Positions 1 through 8,462 of a stretch of DNA of 64,000 nt are shown here, piece after piece. How positions within the stretch are numbered: position 1 is the stretch's first letter; the number at the start of each line of letters is the position of its first letter. The notes under the pieces were generated by a model. The model made no database searches and had not been told where the DNA came from. It saw only the letters and a list, made by a program, of their open reading frames with translations. The position numbers and the translations under genes are program-made. This DNA is from Streptomyces cupreus. GTDB lineage: Bacteria; Actinomycetota; Actinomycetes; Streptomycetales; Streptomycetaceae. The stretch lies in the NCBI RefSeq assembly GCF_014257025.1, contig NZ_JACMSF010000016.1, positions 94,762 through 158,761 on the forward strand, in the 5' to 3' direction.

Positions 1-138
1 CACGTACGCGTGCTGGCCACGGACAGGACCGCCCTGATCGTCAACACCCTCGACCGGTCCACCGAGGCGACCGTCGACGGCAAGCGCATCAAGCTGCAGG
101 CCTACGAGGTCAGGTGGCTCGACCGCGAAGCCACCTGA
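1..138 (+). CDS. C-terminal end of a protein, possibly a glycoside hydrolase
   Basis: The reading frame is open from the first base and stops with TGA at 136-138, leaving 45 residues. The tail contains the stretch LQAYEVRWLDREAT, which resembles the last beta-strands of the C-terminal beta-sandwich found in secreted actinobacterial glycoside hydrolases; this is resemblance only. The gene converges on the glycan operon on the other strand, with only 15 bases between the stops. The start and most of the protein lie outside the window, so the family cannot be fixed. Confidence 0.5.
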   Translation, partial: HVRVLATDRTALIVNTLDRSTEATVDGKRIKLQAYEVRWLDREAT

Positions 139-153
139 ACCCCACCGCGGTCC

Positions 154-3100
154 TCAGTTGATCGTCAGGAACCGCTGCACCAGCGCGGCCAGCAGCACCG
201 CCAGCAGCGGCAGCGAGAACCAGAAACTGCCCTGGAGCCAGCGCAGTTGGCGCACGCTCGGCCGCACCGCGACCCTGACCACCTCGCGCGCCGCCAGCAG
301 CACGATCAGCGCGAGCGCCGCCAGCGCCCCGACCACCGACCAGGGCGTCCAGGTCACCTGCGGCCCGATCGGACCGGGATCGGCCTTCGGCACCTCGCCC
401 GCCGGCTGCTTGCGCAGCGCGTACATGGTCACGTCCTCGTTGACGAACACCTTCCTCAGCTCCTGGCGCCGGTCCAGGTTCTGGATGAGCCGAGGCTCCC
501 AGCTCTCCGAATAGCCGACGTCCATCCGCAGATAGGTGACCTGACTGCGGTTGATCATCAGATACGAGTTCGGACCCGCGTCCTTGAGCGCCTTGACCAG
601 GCCCGACACCAGCACCGGGTCCACCGGCGCCGGCGTCGGCAGATACTCGACCTTCTCCATGTCCCGCGCACCCCACGGCATCGACGGCGTCACGACGTTG
701 ACCGTGTCGTTGCTCAGCCACAGCAGCCGCACGCTCGGATCGTCATGGGCGTACACGTACTCCATGGCAGCGACCTCGCCGGGCCGGATCCGCTCGAACG
801 GCTCGTTGCCCCAACGGGCCACCAGGAAGCCGCCCATGAGCACCAGGCCCGCCATGAACGCGGCCAGTGGAGCGAGGCTCACCCGGTCCTTGTCGCGCTC
901 CTTCGCGGTGACGCCGGTACGCGGGAAGAGGGCGAGGCCGGTCAGCAGGGCCGCGCCCGGCAGCGCGAACATGAAAACGCGCAGCGCCATTTCGCCGCCG
1001 TAACTCTGCATGCCGAAGCCGAGGAACGGGACGAAGGTGAGGACCAGCAGGGACCGCTCGCGGTACTTGTGGTCGCGGCGGCGCCACCAGCCCCAGCAGG
1101 CCATGGCCATCACACCGCCGGCCAGCAGCACGCGCGTGTACAGCACCAGTTTGTGGGTGGAACTGCCGCCCTCGATACGGCCGGAGACCGACGAGGAGAC
1201 ATTGGAGCCGACGCCGCCGACGCCGCCGAAGAGCTCGTCGAAGTGCCCCGACCAGTACGGCTCGGCCATGAAGCCGATCCAGGACACCACCATGACACCG
1301 AACAGGACGGGCAGCCCGCGCAGTTCGCTGCGGCCGACCAGCACCAGCACCGCCAGCACGCCGAGCATCACGAACGGGGTCAGCTGATGGGCCGGCACGC
1401 TCGCCGCGAACAGCCCCATGACCACCAGCAGCAGCACCGCCCGCTGCCGCCGGTCCGTCGGCTCGACCTCCAGCTCACCCGGCCGCACCTTCGTCCAGAT
1501 CACCCGCGGCGCCCGGAACCACACCAACAGGATCGCCGCGAACACCAGATACAGCACATAGGTGAACCCCTGCGGCGAGAAGTAGTCCTGGCCGACCCAG
1601 CCGCTCAGCACGAACACCCAGATGCCGGTCCACCGGGCCCGCCAGCTCGCCCGCATCGAGCGGGTCAGCAGGAACATCGGGACCAGATACAGCAGTTGCA
1701 TGGTCAGCGGCCACCAGCGGATGACCTCGGTGAGATCCGAGACCCCGCAGGCCTGCGCCACGAACGCGGCCACCGCGAAGAAGCCGGGCCAGCTCCAGCG
1801 CGCGTCCAGGTCCGGTACGGCGGACCCGGTGCGGTCGATGTGGTCGAGGAACCCGAGATGCTGCCAGGCCGTGGCGAACCGCGGCTCGGTCTCGATCAGC
1901 GCGGGCAGGGCGTGCAGCGATACGACGGTCGCCAGCAGCGTGACCAGCAGCAGCGCCCGGTGCTCGCGGCCCAGCCAGAGCAGCGAGGCGAAGACCGTGA
2001 CCAGCAGCCCGGCGCCGATCAGCGTCGGCATGGGCAGCACGGAGATCAGCCCGAGCCCGCCCATCTCGTCCAGATCGGCCTCGCCGAGCCGCAGCGCGGG
2101 CACCCAGTACAGCAGCAGCGCGGCGGTCAGCAGACAGCCGAGGACCACACCGAGCCGGGTCGGCGACAGCCCCGCCCCCACGGGAGGTTCCTCGGGCTCG
2201 CGCGCCTCCTCCCGTACCGCCTCCGGCACCGCCGGTACGACCGCCTTCTCCTCCGCCTCGAAGGGCGCGTCCACCTCCGGCTCCCGCTTCTCCACGGGCA
2301 GCCCGACGGCCCACGTCGGCCGGTGCTCGACCCCCTTCACCGCGGGCAGACCGGTGGGCGGGGTGCCAGGTCCGGGACGGACGTCGGGGCGGCGGTCCAG
2401 GTGGTCGAAGTCGACGTGGATGCCGAGGGTGAGGGTGTCGCTGTCCAGCGCCCAGACGGGCCCGCGCCCCCGCGCCCCCTCGGCCGGCTCGCGCCTCCCC
2501 AGGTCGGCGAGGTCACCGTCGGGCGCCAAGCCCTCGGGGATCTCGGCCGGCGCGGTCATCACGGTCCGGTACAGCTTGGGCGCCGCGATGGCCACGATCA
2601 CCGCCAGTGCGCAGATCTCGGCGACACCCGCGCCGGTCAGCCCCATCCGGGGGAGCAGCAGCAGGGTCAGCCCGAGCACCAGCGCGCACAACAGACCCTG
2701 GAGCCAGGCCAGTCCCGCGGTGCGGCTCTGCGCGCGCAGCACCGCGAAGTACGTCTCCATCACGACCCGCAGCAGCCCGCCGATCGCGAACCAGCGCAGC
2801 AGCGGGGTCGCCGCGTCCGCGTACCCCGTGCCGAACACACCCAGGATCCACGGCGCCCCGAAGAACAGGATCGCCGCGACCGGGATCATGATCTTCGCCA
2901 TGCGCCTGAGCGCGGCCCGGGTGTTGGCGGCGAGCCGGCTCGGGTCGTGCGAGCCCTCGACGGTCAGCGAGGCGCCCATGTTGATGGCGAGCAGATTGAC
3001 CGTGCCGCCGATCGTCGCGGTGATGTAGAAGTACGCGTTGTCCTCGGAGCTGACCTGCGCGGCCACGATCACGGGGATGAGATAGACCACGGCGAGCGAG

Positions 3101-3852
3101 AACAGCGAGCCGGTGTAGTCGCCCGCGAGGAACTTGCCGACCTCCTTCAGCGAGGGCGGCTTCGCGTGCTCCTCGGTCGACTTCACATGCCGTGGCACAA
3201 GACGCCGGAACACCAGCCAGCCCAGCGGCAGCACCGAGATCGCGATGGCCGCGACCCAGGAGACGAACACCCCGGTCGTCGGGATCGCCGCCGCGAAGGC
3301 GACCAGCAGGCCCAGCTTCACCGCGGAGAACGCGGTGTTGCCCACCGGCACCCACAGCGCGCTGCGCAGCCCGGTCAGCACCCCGTCCTGGAGGGTCAGC
3401 AGATTCCAGGCGACGACGGCCACCACGAAGCCGAGCCCGTTGACCGGACCGTCCAGGAACCGGTACGAGGGCCCCCACACATCCAGCGTGACCAGGAAGA
3501 CCCCCGCGGCCAGCGCCACGACCACCGAACTGCCCGCGTATGTACGGAAGATCAGCCGTCCCGTGGCACGGCCCGCGATCGGGATGAACCGGGCCAGCGC
3601 GCCGGTCAGGGTCACCGCGGTCAGGCCCGCGAGGAACTTCATCGCGGCGATCGCGGCGGAGCCCTGGCCGACCGCCGACTCGGAGTAGTAGCGGGCCGCG
3701 GCCAGCCAGAAACCGAGACCGAGTACCGCGGAGATCCCGGTGTTGAGCATCAGGGCATAGGCGTTGCGGAACAGCTGGCTGCCGCGCCCCGACTGCTCGG
3801 GCGCCTGGGCGGCGGGCTGCGCGGCCTCGGTCGTGGTCGTCGTGTCAGACAC
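154..3852 (-). CDS. Polysaccharide flippase fused to a large multi-membrane C-terminal domain
   Basis: This is a 1232-residue membrane protein. Residues 1 to about 430 look like a Wzx/MATE-type lipid-linked glycan flippase with about 12 membrane segments. Residues about 435-560 form a hydrophilic, Glu/Pro-rich linker. Residues about 565-1232 hold a second block of about 12 membrane segments with an aromatic-rich loop near residue 780 (YFSPQGFTYVLYL), reminiscent of GT-C transferases or O-antigen polymerases. The GTG start overlaps the deacetylase stop by 8 bases, so translation is probably coupled. It is likely to move, and perhaps polymerise or transfer, a lipid-linked glycan made by the glycosyltransferases upstream. 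Flippase identity is fairly sure; the role of the second half is inference. Confidence 0.75.
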   Translation of the reverse strand: MSDTTTTTEAAQPAAQAPEQSGRGSQLFRNAYALMLNTGISAVLGLGFWLAAARYYSESAVGQGSAAIAAMKFLAGLTAVTLTGALARFIPIAGRATGRLIFRTYAGSSVVVALAAGVFLVTLDVWGPSYRFLDGPVNGLGFVVAVVAWNLLTLQDGVLTGLRSALWVPVGNTAFSAVKLGLLVAFAAAIPTTGVFVSWVAAIAISVLPLGWLVFRRLVPRHVKSTEEHAKPPSLKEVGKFLAGDYTGSLFSLAVVYLIPVIVAAQVSSEDNAYFYITATIGGTVNLLAINMGASLTVEGSHDPSRLAANTRAALRRMAKIMIPVAAILFFGAPWILGVFGTGYADAATPLLRWFAIGGLLRVVMETYFAVLRAQSRTAGLAWLQGLLCALVLGLTLLLLPRMGLTGAGVAEICALAVIVAIAAPKLYRTVMTAPAEIPEGLAPDGDLADLGRREPAEGARGRGPVWALDSDTLTLGIHVDFDHLDRRPDVRPGPGTPPTGLPAVKGVEHRPTWAVGLPVEKREPEVDAPFEAEEKAVVPAVPEAVREEAREPEEPPVGAGLSPTRLGVVLGCLLTAALLLYWVPALRLGEADLDEMGGLGLISVLPMPTLIGAGLLVTVFASLLWLGREHRALLLVTLLATVVSLHALPALIETEPRFATAWQHLGFLDHIDRTGSAVPDLDARWSWPGFFAVAAFVAQACGVSDLTEVIRWWPLTMQLLYLVPMFLLTRSMRASWRARWTGIWVFVLSGWVGQDYFSPQGFTYVLYLVFAAILLVWFRAPRVIWTKVRPGELEVEPTDRRQRAVLLLVVMGLFAASVPAHQLTPFVMLGVLAVLVLVGRSELRGLPVLFGVMVVSWIGFMAEPYWSGHFDELFGGVGGVGSNVSSSVSGRIEGGSSTHKLVLYTRVLLAGGVMAMACWGWWRRRDHKYRERSLLVLTFVPFLGFGMQSYGGEMALRVFMFALPGAALLTGLALFPRTGVTAKERDKDRVSLAPLAAFMAGLVLMGGFLVARWGNEPFERIRPGEVAAMEYVYAHDDPSVRLLWLSNDTVNVVTPSMPWGARDMEKVEYLPTPAPVDPVLVSGLVKALKDAGPNSYLMINRSQVTYLRMDVGYSESWEPRLIQNLDRRQELRKVFVNEDVTMYALRKQPAGEVPKADPGPIGPQVTWTPWSVVGALAALALIVLLAAREVVRVAVRPSVRQLRWLQGSFWFSLPLLAVLLAALVQRFLTIN

Positions 3853-4663
3853 GGGTTCGGATGGCCTTCCGGCGTATCTGTCGGGCTCTGCGGACCATGG
3901 CGTAGCCCTTGGTGAGGGCCAGGTCCCGGGCGAATGTACGGGTGATCGCGCGGCCCTCGACCAGCCGCTGGAACTCCTCGGCGCCGGTGCTGCGCCGCAC
4001 GGTGACCCGGCGCAGCGCGTACGGCCCCTGCCGGCGCCGGGCGAGGCCGTTGCCGACGGCGAGCGCCTGGGCGTACCCCGTCTCGCGCACCGCCTCGCGG
4101 ACCCGGCGGCTGGAGTAGCCGTACGGGTAGGCGAACGAGGCGGGGGCCGTGCCGAGCTGGTCCGAGACGATCTCCTTGCACAGGATCAGCTCCCGGCGCA
4201 GCGCGTCGTCCGGGAGCTGGTCGAGCTGGGGGTGGGTGTGGCTGTGGCCGCCTACCTCCACTCCGGCGGCGGCCAGTTCGCGGACCTGGTCCCAGTCGAG
4301 CATGGTGTCCAGGGCGCCGCCGGTGTCGTACGGGCCGCGCAGCCAGCCGGTGGAGACGAACAGCGTGGCGGGGAAGCCGTGCTTGGCGAGCACGGGCAGT
4401 GCGTGCCGGTGCACGCCCTCGTAGCCGTCGTCGAAGGTGACCAGGACCGGGTGTGCGGGCAGTGGGCAGCCGTGGCGCCAACAGGCGGCAAGATCCGTGG
4501 TGCTGACCGGGCTGAGGCCCAGGTCGGCGATGACCGCCATCTGCTCGGCGAACGCCTCGGGCGTCACCGACAACCCACGGGTGGCGTCGTTCGGCTCGGA
4601 CGACACCGCGTGGTACATGAGGATCGGCACGGCGGCGTCACTCATCACCGAGCCGCTACTCAT
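3845..4663 (-). CDS. NodB-type polysaccharide deacetylase
   Basis: This 272-residue carbohydrate esterase 4-like enzyme removes acetyl groups from N-acetylated sugars. The first motif is VTFDDGYEG with Asp78 and Asp79, and the zinc-binding second motif is GHSHTHP with His140 and His144. I chose the ATG at 4661-4663 because it overlaps the stop of the upstream glycosyltransferase by eight bases; a second ATG at 4643-4645 would give a protein six residues shorter. No signal peptide is visible, so it probably acts on a cytoplasmic or membrane-bound glycan intermediate. It is the third gene of a four-gene overlapping operon. Confidence 0.85.
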   Translation of the reverse strand: MSSGSVMSDAAVPILMYHAVSSEPNDATRGLSVTPEAFAEQMAVIADLGLSPVSTTDLAACWRHGCPLPAHPVLVTFDDGYEGVHRHALPVLAKHGFPATLFVSTGWLRGPYDTGGALDTMLDWDQVRELAAAGVEVGGHSHTHPQLDQLPDDALRRELILCKEIVSDQLGTAPASFAYPYGYSSRRVREAVRETGYAQALAVGNGLARRRQGPYALRRVTVRRSTGAEEFQRLVEGRAITRTFARDLALTKGYAMVRRARQIRRKAIRTRV

Positions 4664-5645
4664 CCCCGCCCCCCTCGATCGCCGCCACCGAGTAGGTGGC
4701 GCCGCCCCTGCGCGCCCGGACACTCCCGACGACATACCCACCGGCCGCGGTGAGCACCCCGGCGACGATCGCGCCCGCCCGGCCCGCGCCCCCCGGCCGG
4801 GCCAGTACCGCGTCCCGCAGTCCGCGCGCCACCCCGGCGGGCAGCACCCGGGTGGCGTACCGGCGCTCCGACTCAAGTCCCTTGTCCGCGCCGACACTCC
4901 GGGCCACCAGCGCCTTCGACAGGCCCTCGGCGTAGGCACGCGTGCGGAAGTACCCGAAGTGCTCGCGTGCCTCGGGTACCCGGTGGTGGATCACCGCACG
5001 GTCGTCGATCAACAGGACGGCGTCGGGTCTGGCCCGGGTGAGCCGGATGCACAGCTCCGTCTCCTCGCAGCCCAGCGGCCGCTTGTCGCCGTCGCGTCCG
5101 ATGCCGGTGGCGAAGCCGCCCGCCGCGTCGAACGCGGTACGCCTGAAGGAGGCGTTGCCGCCGAGGACGTTGCGCACCCGGACCCGGCCCGGTGGCAGGC
5201 CGCGGTAGGTGCAGCCGACCACCCAGTCGAACTCCTCCGGGAACCACGCCGGACGGCGGCCCGAGGCCCAGATCGGCTCGGTGCGTCCGCCGACCGCCAT
5301 CACCCGCGGGTCGGCGTACGACGAGGCGAAGTGCCGCAGCCAGTCCCGCTCGGCCACGGCGTCGTCGTCGAGGAAGGCGATCACCTCGCCGTAGGAGGCG
5401 GCGATACCGGTGTTGCGGCCGGCGGACAGGCCGCGGGGACCCGCGTTGGCGAGCACCCGCACGTCCGTGGCCTCCTTGTACTCCTTGGCCAGACGCTCCC
5501 TGAGGAGGTCGTTGTGGTCGACGACCAGCAGCGTCTCCAGCGCCGGGCGGGACTGCGCCCGCACCGAGGCGACCGCCGCGAGGATGTCCTCCCAGCGGTC
5601 CTCGGTGTACACGCAGATCACGACGGAGATGTCGGGACCGCTCAA
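4656..5645 (-). CDS. Family 2 glycosyltransferase (GT-A fold)
   Basis: This 329-residue protein starts with the typical strand ISVVICVYTEDRWEDI and has a metal- and nucleotide-sugar-binding DDD at residues 93-95. The GRNTGIAAS segment just before it is typical of the SpsA/rhamnosyltransferase-like group. It should add a sugar to the growing glycan at the cytoplasmic membrane face. No ATG or GTG fits; the start is the TTG at 5643-5645, whose last bases overlap the TGA of the upstream glycosyltransferase (TTGA). The C-terminus has a short hydrophobic stretch around residues 290-310. Donor and acceptor are unknown. Confidence 0.8.
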   Translation of the reverse strand: MSGPDISVVICVYTEDRWEDILAAVASVRAQSRPALETLLVVDHNDLLRERLAKEYKEATDVRVLANAGPRGLSAGRNTGIAASYGEVIAFLDDDAVAERDWLRHFASSYADPRVMAVGGRTEPIWASGRRPAWFPEEFDWVVGCTYRGLPPGRVRVRNVLGGNASFRRTAFDAAGGFATGIGRDGDKRPLGCEETELCIRLTRARPDAVLLIDDRAVIHHRVPEAREHFGYFRTRAYAEGLSKALVARSVGADKGLESERRYATRVLPAGVARGLRDAVLARPGGAGRAGAIVAGVLTAAGGYVVGSVRARRGGATYSVAAIEGGGDE

Positions 5646-6463
5646 GACACCTCTCCCCGGACCGAGTCGAGCATCGGGGAGCGCTCGGCGCGGCGGCGCA
5701 GATCCCGCCGGTTGGAGCGTTCCTTCAGGATCACGTTGAGCACCCGGAACCCGTCCCGCACCGCGCGCAGATTGCTGGTGCCGTGGATGCGGAGGTACTC
5801 GTGGCTCGGTATCTCCTGCACCTTCAGACCCGCCTTGACCACCCGGATGTTCATCAGGGTCTCCACCTCGAAGCCGGTGCAGTCGAGGTCGATCTTGTCC
5901 AGGCAGTGCCGCCAGAAGGCGTTGTAGCCGTAGCACAGGTCGGTGTAGCGGGCGCCGAACTTGCGGTTCACGATCGTGCACAGCGCCCAGTTGCCGAGCT
6001 TGCGGATGAAGGTCATGTCGTCGGTGCCGCCGCCGTTGGCGAAGCGGGACCCCTTGGCGAAGTCGGCGCCCGAGACCAGCGCCGAGACATAGCTGACGAT
6101 CTCCTGCCCGTCGGCGGAGCCGTCCGCGTCGACCATCACGATGATGTCGCCGGAGCAGGCCTCGAACCCGGTGATCAGGGCATCCCCCTTGCCCTTGCCC
6201 CGCTGCTCCACGACTTTCACGTCCGGCCACAGTTCGCGGGCCACGTCGACGGTGTTGTCGGTTGAGTTGCCGTCGACCAGCACCACTTCGTGGATCCAGT
6301 CCGGCAGGGTCTTGAAGACGTACGGAAGGTTCTCCGCCTCGTTCATGGCCGGGATGACGACGCTCACCGGCGGCGCGATCGCCAGATGCGAGGAGACGGG
6401 CCGGTACGCCCCTGCTGTGCGGTACTTCTCGCCCGTGGCCGCCGGGCGCAGAACTGAGTTCAT
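5642..6463 (-). CDS. Dolichyl-phosphate-mannose-synthase-like family 2 glycosyltransferase
   Basis: The 273-residue protein has the DPM1/ppGpp-type GT2 layout: VSVVIPAMNEAENLPYV at residues 33-49, VLVDGNSTDNT at 61-71 and the DAD metal site at 112-114. It lacks the C-terminal membrane helices of GtrB proteins. Such enzymes usually load a sugar from a nucleotide donor onto a polyprenyl phosphate. It is the first gene of the four-gene set (this gene, second glycosyltransferase, deacetylase, flippase fusion) and is preceded by a long non-coding stretch that must carry the promoter. Confidence 0.8.
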   Translation of the reverse strand: MNSVLRPAATGEKYRTAGAYRPVSSHLAIAPPVSVVIPAMNEAENLPYVFKTLPDWIHEVVLVDGNSTDNTVDVARELWPDVKVVEQRGKGKGDALITGFEACSGDIIVMVDADGSADGQEIVSYVSALVSGADFAKGSRFANGGGTDDMTFIRKLGNWALCTIVNRKFGARYTDLCYGYNAFWRHCLDKIDLDCTGFEVETLMNIRVVKAGLKVQEIPSHEYLRIHGTSNLRAVRDGFRVLNVILKERSNRRDLRRRAERSPMLDSVRGEVS

Positions 6464-6798
6464 GAGTCTGGTCCCTCTCGTCCGGTGGACCGCCCGCCCC
6501 TGGGGCGGCCCGGCTGTGTGTCCGGTTCGAAAGGGGGGTTATTCACTGGCATAACTCACCGGCTCCGCCAAGGCGACAGCCGATTGCGCGGCACGCCTCG
6601 GTCGCGCGCACCTCCAGTACGCCGGCCGAGTGCGGCACCCCCCTACCGCGCCCCGCGCCGATGCCACCGCGGCCCTGAGCCCTCCCCTGGTCCGCGTAAG
6701 TGGTGGTCCGATGCGGGTGAGATGTACGACGGTATTGACTATTGCGTCCTTATGGCAAGACCTGGAACCAGGCCTCACGTTTTTTGTTGGTTTATCCG
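6464..6798. other. Intergenic region, probable promoter of the glycan operon
   Basis: These 335 bases hold no convincing gene. The part near 6720-6800 is unusually A+T-rich for this genome and contains a short palindrome CCTGG-AA-CCAGG at about 6761-6772 followed by a run of six T, which could end transcription of a plus-strand RNA or act as a protein site. GCCCC/GGGGC inverted sequence lies at about 6490-6505, just upstream of the glycosyltransferase. I could not identify clear -35 and -10 boxes. Confidence 0.4.
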
Positions 6799-7896
6799 TT
6801 ACTTCCGACCTGAGCGGATCTTTCCCACCCGCTTGAGCAGGCGGTCGGCGGGCTCGAACAGCTCCGGCCGGGACACGACGACATTGCGCAGGGCCCGCAC
6901 CGGGGCACGGCGTGCCCGATGCCCGAGCGCCACCGGGTGACGCCGGGTCACCCACCCCTCGGCCACGCTGAGCTCGCGTGACTTCAGGGAGTCCTTGTAT
7001 TCCTTCTGGCCCCGGCCGAGGTCCAGATAGGCGATGCCGTCGGCGGCGGCCGCCTCGGCCATCCGCAGATGCAGCACCAGACCGGGGGAGTACTTCGAGA
7101 ACGCCGGGTCGTACGCCGGGAACCAGCAGGCCAGCACCCGTTCGGTACGCAGCCCGAAGTGCGCGGCGATCGGCTTGTCCTCCGCGTACAGCACCGACAG
7201 GACCCCGGCGAACGACTCGGTGCGGGTGTGGAACAGCTGCTCCACAAGCCGCGTGATCCAGTCCTGGGCGAAGCGGTCGCTGCGCCCGGTCCTGCGGTAC
7301 TGCGCCGACTTCCAGCCCATCAGGGTGCGCAGCGCGGCCGGGTCCCGCTCGTCGTGCACATACCGCACGCCGGGGTGGTCGCGCCCCAGCTTGCGCTCCT
7401 TGGCGAGCGTGGTCCGGGTGAACTTGGGGGAGCGCTCCCGAAGTTGGCCGAGATACACCTCGTACCCCTGGTCCACGTCCATGACCGGCGAGGGGAACGA
7501 GCCGGTGGCCTCGGCCCGGAACCCCGTCTGGCCCTCGACGAGGTGGTCGAACTCCCACACCGCGAGCCCACAGGCCCGCAGCAGTTCCCTGGCGTCCCAG
7601 GTGAACCCCGGCCGGTGCACCACGCCCTGGGCGTCGGAGACCCCGAGCCCGATGGCCCGGCCCACGCCGGCGGCCGTTCTCTGGTACGGGAAGAACGCGG
7701 CGGGCTCGCCCGACTCGCGTACGACCGCGATCCGCACGCCGCTGCGGCAGCGGCCGACGGCCAGCGCGAACTCGGGTGACAGGAACGGGTTCGCCAGCTC
7801 GGGCGACCCGTTGAGATGGGCCTTGGACTGCATCGCCGTCCACGCCGTCCGGTCGGCGGCGGTCAGCTCGCCGGGACGGTACACGCTGATGTCCAC
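6799..7896 (-). CDS. FemAB/CelD-like GNAT-fold acyltransferase
   Basis: The 365-residue protein matches the CelD/BcsL and FemX-like group with a BioF2-like acetyltransferase domain in its second half (residues about 170-310, including the segment PIAAHFGLRTERVLACWFPAYDP). Family members transfer acyl or aminoacyl groups, often to cell-wall or exopolysaccharide sugars. The GTG start at 7894-7896 is one base after the stop of the upstream membrane protein gene, so the two are probably co-transcribed. Its position next to the glycan operon suggests it decorates that glycan; the substrate is not known. Confidence 0.75.
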   Translation of the reverse strand: MDISVYRPGELTAADRTAWTAMQSKAHLNGSPELANPFLSPEFALAVGRCRSGVRIAVVRESGEPAAFFPYQRTAAGVGRAIGLGVSDAQGVVHRPGFTWDARELLRACGLAVWEFDHLVEGQTGFRAEATGSFPSPVMDVDQGYEVYLGQLRERSPKFTRTTLAKERKLGRDHPGVRYVHDERDPAALRTLMGWKSAQYRRTGRSDRFAQDWITRLVEQLFHTRTESFAGVLSVLYAEDKPIAAHFGLRTERVLACWFPAYDPAFSKYSPGLVLHLRMAEAAAADGIAYLDLGRGQKEYKDSLKSRELSVAEGWVTRRHPVALGHRARRAPVRALRNVVVSRPELFEPADRLLKRVGKIRSGRK

Positions 7897-7897
7897 G

Positions 7898-8320
7898 TCA
7901 GGGATTCCGCCTTCTTTCCGTACGGCCGCGCAGCCGCCGTACCAGAACCAGCAGGAAGATCAGGGAGCTGAGCGCGGTCACGGCCACGATGCCGCCGGTG
8001 GCCGACCACTGGTGCGTGGCCAGCATCCCCTGGGCCACCAGCATGTCGACGACGACCGCGCCCGCCAACGAGGCGAGCGTCCGGCCGAAGGGATCGAGCC
8101 CGCGCAGGGCGGCGGCGATGGCCGCGGCCGGTGTCGCGAGCAGGAAGAACAGCGTGAGCGGGCCGCGCAGCGGTGAGTCGCTGTCGGCGAGTGCGAGCAG
8201 CGCGCCGGCCGCCCCCACGGCCGTCGCGGCGCCCGCCAGCAGCGGCGCCAGGTCCCCCGGTCCTGGTCGCGCGCGCTGGGCGCCGTCCGTTGAAGATGTC
8301 TTCAGCCTTAACGTCTGCAT
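7898..8320 (-). CDS. Small hypothetical membrane protein
   Basis: With the ATG at 8318-8320 the protein has 140 residues and four hydrophobic segments (roughly residues 25-45, 52-72, 80-100 and 108-128) followed by a basic tail, VRRLRGRTERRR. I recognise no family. A longer reading frame extends to 8437, but its start would lie inside the terminator hairpin of the protease gene upstream, so the internal ATG is preferred. It ends one base before the acyltransferase start and is likely the first gene of that two-gene unit. Confidence 0.6.
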   Translation of the reverse strand: MQTLRLKTSSTDGAQRARPGPGDLAPLLAGAATAVGAAGALLALADSDSPLRGPLTLFFLLATPAAAIAAALRGLDPFGRTLASLAGAVVVDMLVAQGMLATHQWSATGGIVAVTALSSLIFLLVLVRRLRGRTERRRNP

Positions 8321-8411
8321 TGGCGACTTTGCCCCCCGAAGCGCCGGATGCCGGACTTCAATGTGGCGCAGGCCCGCGGCGGCCGTCAAGACGGCGAGAA
8401 CGGACAGACAA

Positions 8412-8450
8412 CTGTTCCCCGGAGGCGAGTGGGGCACCTCCGGGGAACAG
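8412..8450 (-). terminator. Intrinsic-type hairpin after the subtilase gene
   Basis: A perfect 14-bp inverted repeat (arms CTGTTCCCCGGAGG at 8412-8425 and its complement at 8437-8450) with an 11-base loop lies 13 bases beyond the subtilase stop codon. Streptomyces terminators often lack a strong T-run, as here. Confidence 0.8.
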
Positions 8451-8462
8451 GTGGTTCGGGCG

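Noticed and set aside
247..3915. A plus-strand open frame of about 1220 codons opposite the flippase fusion gene
   Set aside because: Its translation is rich in Arg, His, Gln and Pro with no domain, and it is an antisense shadow caused by high third-position GC. The minus-strand frame has clear membrane segments and overlaps its neighbours properly.
6755..6790. CCTGG-AA-CCAGG followed by six T as an intrinsic terminator
   Set aside because: Five-base arms with a two-base loop cannot form a stable hairpin, and the T-run is ten bases away and on the strand opposite to the nearby genes.
8321..8437. Longer N-terminus for the small membrane protein
   Set aside because: The extra codons would begin inside the protease terminator hairpin and encode no conserved sequence; the ATG at 8318-8320 is a better start.
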